Notes under the pieces: generated by a model
Databases searched by the model: none
What the model was told of the DNA's origin: nothing
What the model saw: the letters and a program-made list of their open reading frames with translations, nothing else
DNA from: Sva-07 sp963728195
Lineage (GTDB): Bacteria > Actinomycetota > Acidimicrobiia > Acidimicrobiales > Ilumatobacteraceae
DNA: 64,000 nucleotides
Assembly: GCA_963728195.1 (NCBI GenBank)
Contig: CAVSIX010000009.1
Location: 212,067-276,066 of the forward strand
Direction: 5' to 3'
Position numbers and translations under genes: made by a program
In this document: in pieces, positions 57,545 to 64,000 of the stretch
Numbering within the stretch: the stretch's first letter is position 1
Layout: each line of letters opens with the position of its first letter

Positions 57545-59161
57545 TCAGTCTCGCACCGGCGGCTCGGTCGTTCGGGCCGGAGCCGGTCCAGTGGGATCGA
57601 GGCGGGCAGGAGTGGGCAGCCGGAGGTGGTGGACCAGAGCGCCGGAGTCGAGCTCGTCGAGGGTGATGGCGTGGCGAAGTGCGGTCCGTCGGAGGCTTCG
57701 GCAGCGGCGTTCGGTGTCGTCGGTCGCGTTGTCGACCCAGCGGGTGATGGAGCGTTCCACCTCGGGCGGGACCTGCGCCGGCTCGTCGTGCGGATCCTCG
57801 GGAAAGATGGGCGGCCGCACGCCGACGGGCAGCATGATGGAGCCGTCGGCTCGGATGGTGTGGATCCGACCGTGGGTGTCGCGTCGGGTGCGCCATCGTT
57901 TTCGGTGCTTCTCCCGGTTGTCGTGGCCGCATCGGACGCCGGCGTTGTCCTGGTCGGTGGGGCCGTCGTCGTGCCACTCGCTGGAGTGGTCGACTTCGCA
58001 GAGGTCGGCGGGCAGGCCGCAGCCGAGGTGGTCGCACTGGACAGCGAGGAGCTTGGCGGCATCTCGAGCCGCCCCGGTGAATACGCGGACCTTGCGACCG
58101 AGGTTGATGGGGAGATTGTCGGCGCCGAGCACGGCGCGGCGGATGTGTCCGGCGAGCGCGGCTCGCAGTACGGCGTGGGGGTGCAGGACCTGGCCCGTGG
58201 ACGTCTCGCATCTTCGTGACTCGAACCCGTCGGGATCGGCCATCAACTCGTCGAGCAGCTCGTCGGGCGATGTCAGGCCGGTGAACGGGTCGACCTGCTC
58301 GCCGGCGAGCGTCGAGTCGGGGGCGAGGCCCGCCTCGGCGAGGATGGCTGCCCAGGTTCGGTGGTCGGTCAGGATGTTGACGACCGGCTCGACACCGGGC
58401 GCCGCCCGTCCGGCCTGGTGGTTGGCGAGGGCACCGCGCATGATCGCCGCGAAGGCGTCGTAGCTGCGTTGTGCTGCGGTGCGGGGGAGCGGATGGTCCT
58501 CGGCCCGATCGCCGTACTGGGCGCGGCGGGCGGCGACGTCGGCGTCGTATTCGAGTTCGCAGAAGTACTGGAAGATGGCTTCGAGTTCGACGTTGACGAG
58601 CGGGTCGCCGCCGCTGCCGTTCAGGTGCAGTGATCCGTTGAGGTTGACGACCCGGGCGCGCCGGTTCTTCATGGAGTCGTCCAGGCCACGGTGGGCACCG
58701 TCGAGGTCGGCGAGCGTCACGAAGCGCTGCACACAGGTGCGGAACTCGCGGAACGGGAGGCGTTCGGCCAACTCGAGCAGCAGCGGGGCGAAGTCGACGA
58801 GGCGGTCGCGGATTCGCGTGTTGGAGTGGGCGACGGCGAGTTCGTTGGCCTGTGGGATGCCGATGTGGCCGTCGTGAAGGGCCTCCGCCACGCCGGCGAG
58901 CCCGGCAGTGACGGTGGTGAGTCGACCGACTCGCGCAGCTTCGGCGTCGGAGTAGTTGCAGGTCGCGCGCAGGTAGGCCTTCAGCGAGCGGTGCCCGTCG
59001 TCGAGGTACGACCGGCGCCGGTCGACCTCGCCGGCAGCCAGTGCGAGTTCGGACTCGACTCGCCGCCGCTCGAGCTCCAGGCCGCGGAGGCGGTCGTCGA
59101 GGTCGGCGTCGCTGCACTCCATGAGCTCCTCCACCAGCTCCTCGACCGACACGTTTCCCAT
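57545..59161 (-). CDS. DUF222/HNH endonuclease (13E12 repeat family)
   Basis: A 538-residue protein. The N-terminal 300 residues are DUF222, with LDDGHRSLKAYLRATCNYSDAEA and GHIGIPQANELAVAHS. The C-terminal HNH domain is CDHLGCGLPADLCEVDHSSEWHDDGPTDQDNAGVRCGHDNREKHR, with the paired Cys and the HNH residues. Such proteins exist in many copies in actinobacteria and mycobacteria as the 13E12 family; they may be mobile or defence-linked nucleases. Its function is not proven. It is cotranscribed with the small gene behind it. Confidence 0.92.
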   Translation of the reverse strand: MGNVSVEELVEELMECSDADLDDRLRGLELERRRVESELALAAGEVDRRRSYLDDGHRSLKAYLRATCNYSDAEAARVGRLTTVTAGLAGVAEALHDGHIGIPQANELAVAHSNTRIRDRLVDFAPLLLELAERLPFREFRTCVQRFVTLADLDGAHRGLDDSMKNRRARVVNLNGSLHLNGSGGDPLVNVELEAIFQYFCELEYDADVAARRAQYGDRAEDHPLPRTAAQRSYDAFAAIMRGALANHQAGRAAPGVEPVVNILTDHRTWAAILAEAGLAPDSTLAGEQVDPFTGLTSPDELLDELMADPDGFESRRCETSTGQVLHPHAVLRAALAGHIRRAVLGADNLPINLGRKVRVFTGAARDAAKLLAVQCDHLGCGLPADLCEVDHSSEWHDDGPTDQDNAGVRCGHDNREKHRKRWRTRRDTHGRIHTIRADGSIMLPVGVRPPIFPEDPHDEPAQVPPEVERSITRWVDNATDDTERRCRSLRRTALRHAITLDELDSGALVHHLRLPTPARLDPTGPAPARTTEPPVRD

Positions 59162-59266
59162 ACCGACAACCGTAGAGAGGGGGTGTCACAGAGTTGGCCT
59201 CCGAGTCAGGAGGCGGACCGTCGGTCGGGTTGTGACTCGACGTCGAGCGGTGCGAGGGTGACGGCG

Positions 59267-60214
59267 ATGTCACTGTTCCGTCGGCCGCGGTCGATCACGT
59301 CGACACGACACGGATGGGGCGCCGCCCCGCTCGTCATGTCGGTCGCGGTCGCCGTGCTTGCCGGTTGCTCGCCATCCGGCTCGGAGAGCGTCACGTCCTC
59401 CACCGCTCGATCCACGGTTGGCGCCGACGCCCCAGCCCGTCCGCCGTTGACCGCCCCGGTGGAGACGAACACCTGGCGCAGCACCGAGATCGTCGATGGC
59501 GACACGCTGTACGTGTCGGGCCCGCTCGGGGAACTGGAGGTGCGGCTCGTCGGTGTGAACACCCCCGAGGCGGGCGAGTGCTTCAGCGAAGAGGCGACCG
59601 GCGCGCTCGCCGAACTGGTGACCGGCAACAACCTGGTGCTGGTGGTCGATCGGTCCGACGTCGATCAGTTCGGGCGTGCCCTGCGCTACGTCGAGACCAC
59701 CGATGGTGTCGACGTGGGCGCCGAACTTGTCGCCAACGGCTTCGCGATCGCGAGGCGGTACCCGCCCGACGACGCCCGCGCCGACCTCTACGCCGAACTC
59801 CAGGAGACCGCGCAGCGCGAGGGTCGTGGCCTCTGGGCGCCGGATGCCTGCGGGGAGAGTGACCTCGATGGCGTCGAGATCGACATCGAGGTCAACGCCG
59901 ACGCTCCCGGCGACGACGGGAACAACCTGAACGGCGAGTGGGTCCGGTTCACGAACGTCGGCGACGAGGAGATCGATCTCGACGGGTGGGAGGTCGCCGA
60001 CGAATCGGCCTCGCACCGCTACACGTTCACCGATCTCGGGCTCGCGCCCGGCGCCGCGGTGACCCTGTTCAGTGGCTGCGGCCCCGACGACGAGTCGAAT
60101 CGCTACTGGTGCGTCTCGGGCAGTGCGGTGTGGAACAACAGCGGCGACACCGTCTTCCTCCGTGACCGGAACGGCAACATCGTCACCTCGCTGTCGTACG
60201 GCGACTCCGGCTGA
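59267..60214 (+). CDS. Thermonuclease (SNase-like) lipoprotein with lamin-tail domain
   Basis: A 315-residue exported protein. ATG 59267 opens a signal with lipobox VAVLAGCSP. Residues about 70-200 form a thermonuclease fold with VDGDTLYV, VRLVGVNTPEAGECFSEEA and DQFGRALRYV, which keep the Asp, Arg and Glu pattern of SNase. From about 205 a lamin-tail (LTD) domain follows, with NGEWVRFTNVGDEEIDLDGWEVADE and GDTVFLRDRNGNIV. Extracellular DNA or RNA cleavage is likely, with LTD as an anchor. GTG 59258 is an alternative start. Confidence 0.88.
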   Translation: MSLFRRPRSITSTRHGWGAAPLVMSVAVAVLAGCSPSGSESVTSSTARSTVGADAPARPPLTAPVETNTWRSTEIVDGDTLYVSGPLGELEVRLVGVNTPEAGECFSEEATGALAELVTGNNLVLVVDRSDVDQFGRALRYVETTDGVDVGAELVANGFAIARRYPPDDARADLYAELQETAQREGRGLWAPDACGESDLDGVEIDIEVNADAPGDDGNNLNGEWVRFTNVGDEEIDLDGWEVADESASHRYTFTDLGLAPGAAVTLFSGCGPDDESNRYWCVSGSAVWNNSGDTVFLRDRNGNIVTSLSYGDSG

Positions 60215-60222
60215 CCGGAGCG

Positions 60223-60449
60223 CTACGCGCCGAACTGCTGCCAACGTTCTCCGAGGTCCCACTCGTCGATCCAGTGATCGAGGTACTGGCGATCGAGCTC
60301 GGCGCCGGTCTCGAGGACCGATCGGATGTCGTCGAGGTCGCGTGGCCGTCCGGCGACCAGTCACCCTCGTCGGCGACGACCGTGACGATGTAGCCCGCCG
60401 ATTCGAGACGGTCGACGAACGACGGCGCGAAGGTCGCCATGGTCGCCAC
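60223..60449 (-). pseudogene. Remnant of an AbiEii/DUF6036-like nucleotidyltransferase
   Basis: The 317-bp gap between the nuclease and SEC-C genes holds, leftwards, GRPRDLDDIRSVLETGAELD and a stop after RWQQFGA, which looks like the C-terminal segment of nucleotidyltransferase AbiEii-like proteins. A second frame upstream begins ATFAPSFVDRLESAGY and breaks off near 60355. The two frames do not join, so the gene is broken and mostly lost. No other gene is visible in this gap. Confidence 0.5.
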
Positions 60450-60530
60450 ATCGGTCGTGAAGCGCGGCGTGGCTCGATAGCGATCGGCGGCGAGGGCTCA
60501 CCATGTCGTGACGACCGGACGTGCCGCGTG

Positions 60531-63105
60531 TCAGTCGTCGAGGCCGAGATGGGCGCGCAGGCGTGAGGCGCGGAAGCCGCCGACGTCGCCGGGCGGCAGC
60601 TCGGGGAAGGTCGCCAGCAGCCGTCGCACGTCCTCGCGTCCCACGGGGTCGCTGACGGCTTCGCGGGGCGTGCGGCCGGAGAGTGCGGGGATCTGTTCGT
60701 CGAGCCACTCGATCTCCTTGGCCCGGATCATCTCGTCGAGCAGAGCGCGAACCTCCGGAGCGTCCGGATCGAATCCGTCGGGTTCGTGGTCGCCCTCAGG
60801 GAGGTCGAGCTCGTCGAACTCGCGTCGTTCGTCGTCGAGCAGGTGGACGGTGCTGACTTGGTCGGCGACGAGCGCCTTCACGGTGGCCGCGCGTTCGTCC
60901 GAGTTCGTCTCCGACACGAGCGTCGTGCCGTCGAGGCGCAGCGTGGCGACGATCGCCCGCCGCATGCCGGAGGTGTCCTGCACGAGCGTCCACCGGTCGT
61001 CGCCATCGGCTGCGAAGCCGGCGGAGTTCAGCTGGTCCGACAGGAGTCCGGGGTCGTCGACGCTCCATCGGATGGTGTGGAACGCGAGGTCTTCGCCCGA
61101 GGTGTTCCTCAGGGTTGGGGGACGGAACGTGGAGGCGAGCAGCGCCATCATCTCGTCGACGTCGTTGCGGTCGATCACGTCGATGAGCGGGTTGACGAGG
61201 TGGGGCGCCACCGGGAAGAACCCGGAGAAGGACCGGTAGCTGTCGCCGATCGGCACCGGTCGACCGATCAGGTACATCCCCGGCCGCGTCGCGTCGGATT
61301 GATGGACGTTCGTGACGGTGATCGTCTCGCCGCTGCCGACGTCGCGGAGGTGCAGTTCGTCGGCGCGGTCCCGCAGGATCTCGAACACGGCACGGTCGGT
61401 GAGCAGCCAGGTCTGCGCGAGCAGCACTTCGTCGTCGGGGAGCAGCCAGCCCCGCGCAGCGAGGAACTCTTCGAAGATGCCGTGCTCGTGGAGTGCCAGA
61501 TCGTGGACGAACGGTGACGAGGCCAGCTCGCGCCTGATCTCGTAGGCGCCCTCGGCGAGCTCGTCGGCGAGCTCCGTCACGATCTCGGGACAGGACGTGC
61601 GGACGTAGCGAAGGGCCTTGTCGTGGAGCCACGGCGATCGATCCTGCAGGGTGTGCTGTTCCTTGCCGAGGTGGCACGCCTTGTACTTGCGGCCCGAGCC
61701 GCACGGGCATCGGTCGTTGCGCCCGACCTGCGCCTTCGGTGGCCGTGCGTAGGCGATGACCTCCCCCAACACGTCCACGCCGTGTTCGTCGCGCTCGTGG
61801 TGGTGGGTGAACGGGTCATCGTCGTGGTCGCCTTCGTACAGCCGTGACTCGTCGATGCCGGCGCGGGCGAGGAGGCGCATCGCGGTCCGTGCGTCTCCAC
61901 GGTCGGAGGCGATCGCTGCGGCATCGATCAGCAGGGGAGCGAAGGTGCACCCTCGCGCGGCGAGTCGCTCGACGAGTTCCACCGAGCCCCGCACGTCGGA
62001 TCGATCCAGCACGCATCGCGACATGATCCAGCCCAACCCCTCGGGCCAATCGGGGTCGATGCGCGACGCGAGCGCGGTGACGAACGCTTCGACGCGACCG
62101 GTGTCGCTGGCGTCCGACACCGCCTCGGCGAGGAACGCCTCGGCGACGCCGTCCAGCTCGGCCAGTGCCGCCAGCAGGATCGCTGCGCTGTCGCGTTCGT
62201 CGTCGGTCGCGCCGAGGGCGGTGTCGCCCTCCTCCGAGAAGCTCCCGAACGCGCCGGTCAGGAGCTGCAGTGCGTCGACCTCGCGTTCGCCGAGGCCGTA
62301 CATGAACCGGTGACGGTTGCGGAGGCGCCACCCCTCGAGCGCCGACCAGTCGAAGCCGGCGGGGGCGACCGTCGTGCGTTGCTGTTCGAGGCCGGCAGCG
62401 TCCAGCAGGTCGGGGAGGTACGGCACCGGTGCGTCGACGAACGCGTCGCGGTCGGACAGCAGGGCCGCCAGCAGCACCTGATCGGCGGTGGAGGTGGCGA
62501 GCTCTGCGTGTGCTCCGTCGAAGAGCTGGGCGTCGATGACCTCGACTGATCGTTCGAAGCCGGCCTGCACGGCGGCGATCTGCTGCGGCGTCGCCGTCGG
62601 GGGTGTCGGGCATCCCGCGACCTGGAGTCGCTCGGATTGCACGCTGAGCGTCTTCCAACCGTCGACGGCGGCGTCGAGCCAGCCGGGCGGGCCGACCACG
62701 ATGTCGACGTCGGGTTCGTCCTCGCCGAGCCAGATCCCATCGGTCGTCGATCCGACCGATCGTGTCGCCGTTCGTGTCGACGAGGTCGGCGCCGTCCGTC
62801 ACCAGCCACCAGCCGAGCGGCGACCAGGCCGGATGCATCCGCACGAACCCACGGTCGATGTCGTCGGCGCCGACCGGAATCGTCCACCTCGTGCCGTCGA
62901 CGAGTTGGGGCGTGTAGCAGACCGCTCCGTCGATCTCGGCGAACGCCATGTCGACCTGCAGCAGCCGCTCGGCGATGCCCGTCACCCCGGCCCGACTCCC
63001 GAGCTGCGCATCGTTCGACACCGCCTCGATCAGCTCGTCGCGTGGAATCGAGCCACGCCCGAGGAGTGCAACCATCGCTGAGCGGACGTCGTTGGGTGCC
63101 GGCAC
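60531..63105 (-). pseudogene. SEC-C zinc-motif protein, split by a frameshift
   Basis: The downstream frame encodes 722 residues from GTG 62699 with the SEC-C metal-binding motif GRNDRCPCGSGRKYKACH (about residue 326) and long helical/beta regions. Upstream of that GTG the same frame reads DGIWLGEDEPDVDIVV, which continues a second open frame from GTG 63105 ending LVDTNGDTIGRIDD. The two join near 62745-62755 with a one-base shift. So a single gene of about 855 codons is split, either by real mutation or a sequencing slip. Its role is unknown. Confidence 0.75.
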
Positions 63106-63224
63106 GGCCCCATCGTCGCGGCACGGCCGTCCGGTCGACAAGCCCGATCGCGCGCCTGCGGACGCGTCGACTGTTCTCAGCAACCGAACGCGTAGGCGAC
63201 TGCGGTGCAATTGGACGTGGCTGA

Positions 63225-63983
63225 TCAGGCTGGCCGTCGGACCACGAACGCGAACTCGGTGGCGTCGTCGGCGGCGGGTGAACCGTCGGGTGCCAACACG
63301 GCGTGGACGTCCAACCCGGCGTCGGCGGCCAGCTCGCGGAAGCTGGGCACGGTGTGCCAGTGGAGCACCCATGGCCGCTCGACGATCTGGTGGTCGTCGC
63401 CGTCGATGATCTCGTAGCGCAGCACCGTGGTCTGGAGTCGGGGCATGTCGGCGCGGTCGGTCGACGACGCCGTCACCCGCAGCGTGCGGCCGCGGTCGTC
63501 GACGTGTTCACGGCTGCGGTGCAGGTGTCGCTCGGGAACCGGGTCGGGGATGAACAGCGGGATCAGCGCTGCGCCGGCCGGATCGAGGTGGTCGCGGATC
63601 CGTTCGAGCGCGGCGCGGGCCGTCGAGTCGTCGACGATGAGGTTGAACGTCGGCCCGGCCAGGAAGATCGATCGGAAGGTCGTGCCGAGGTCCATCTGTT
63701 CGATGGTCGAGTGATGGACGGTGACGTCGAGTCCTCGTTCGGCCGCGGTGCTTCGCAGCTTGGCGAGCATGTCGGCCGACGAGTCCAGGCCGTGGACGTC
63801 GAGCCCCTCGGCGCGCAGTGTCAGCATCGGGTCGCCGTGCCCGCACCCGAGTTCGAGCGCCGGTTCGCCCCACCTCGAGATGAACCGGGCGTAGGTGCGT
63901 GGATCGGGCACCGAACCTCTCAACGGTCCGTAGACATCGACGACGATGCCCGTGTAGAAGTCGGCGGGATCGACATCGTCCAT
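63225..63983 (-). CDS. Class I SAM-dependent methyltransferase
   Basis: A 252-residue methyltransferase, ATG 63983 close to the window edge. Motif I is PALELGCGHGDPMLTL, then DVHGLDSSADMLAKLRS, STIEQMDLGTTFRSIFLAGPTFNL, and DPAGAALIPLFIPDP. The C-terminus SPAADDATEFAFVVRRPA also occurs in a fragment at 50611. The substrate is not known. Confidence 0.88.
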   Translation of the reverse strand: MDDVDPADFYTGIVVDVYGPLRGSVPDPRTYARFISRWGEPALELGCGHGDPMLTLRAEGLDVHGLDSSADMLAKLRSTAAERGLDVTVHHSTIEQMDLGTTFRSIFLAGPTFNLIVDDSTARAALERIRDHLDPAGAALIPLFIPDPVPERHLHRSREHVDDRGRTLRVTASSTDRADMPRLQTTVLRYEIIDGDDHQIVERPWVLHWHTVPSFRELAADAGLDVHAVLAPDGSPAADDATEFAFVVRRPA

Positions 63984-64000
63984 CGACGCAGCTTTGCCGA

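Overview
The window is a stretch of chromosome from a GC-rich Gram-positive actinobacterium. Several things point there: GTG starts and GTGA/ATGA stop-start overlaps are common, genes often begin only a few bases after a -10-like box (probably leaderless), and there are four F420-type LLM oxidoreductases, a mycothiol-type DinB-like protein, an Rpf-like transglycosylase, a DUF222/HNH (13E12-type) endonuclease and a non-RD Ser/Thr kinase. The mix of cbb3 oxidase, acyl-CoA enzymes and LLM oxidoreductases looks most like the Acidimicrobiia (Ilumatobacter relatives), but this is inference. No rRNA, tRNA, CRISPR array, prophage, transposase or integrase was found.

Layout. 1-5.6 kb: tandem cyclase-domain protein (cut by the window edge), dienelactone hydrolase, DUF167, LLM oxidoreductase, two small proteins and an Rpf-like cell-wall hydrolase. 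Five copies of an inverted repeat with arms CGATGAGCGAA are scattered between these genes. 5.6-9.2 kb: FMN riboswitch and a complete, translationally coupled riboflavin operon (ribD-ribE-ribBA-ribH). 9.2-13.1 kb: small enzymes, a cNMP-binding protein, a metallophosphoesterase and an acyl-CoA dehydrogenase. 13.2-15.7 kb: three overlapping genes forming a likely phosphonate-degradation operon (phosphonoacetate-hydrolase-like, PhnY-like, PhnZ-like). 15.7-19.8 kb: glutaminase, EF-G-like GTPase and a PhyH dioxygenase. 19.9-23.9 kb: a cyclase/STAND ATPase/TPR regulator coupled to a subtilase that carries five tandem (A/R)ANPW pentapeptides. 24-31.3 kb: a cbb3-type oxidase operon with CcoN, a diheme CcoO-CcoP-like fusion, several small membrane proteins and a second heme-copper-oxidase-like subunit whose start is frameshifted.

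31.3-47.7 kb is a mosaic of single housekeeping or accessory genes: TPR protein, PEP-mobile-domain protein, kinase, O-methyltransferase, NYN nuclease, cupin, acyl-CoA synthetase, SDR, PQQ-like lipoprotein, a TetR/PPOX divergon with paired operators, and a TMEM175 channel. 47.9-55.8 kb holds LLM oxidoreductases, an AurF-like diiron oxygenase facing a MerR regulator across paired operators, an enoyl-CoA hydratase/LLM operon facing a TetR regulator across a 24-bp palindrome, and two VOC proteins. 55.9-57.2 kb carries two back-to-back MazEF-like toxin-antitoxin pairs and a YccF-like micro-ORF. 57.2-64 kb holds the DUF222/HNH protein, a nuclease-lamin-tail lipoprotein, a nucleotidyltransferase remnant, a frameshifted SEC-C protein and a methyltransferase. 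Decayed pieces (methyltransferase tail at 50.6 kb, truncated VOC at 46.8 kb, nucleotidyltransferase tail at 60.2 kb) show active turnover in the right half.
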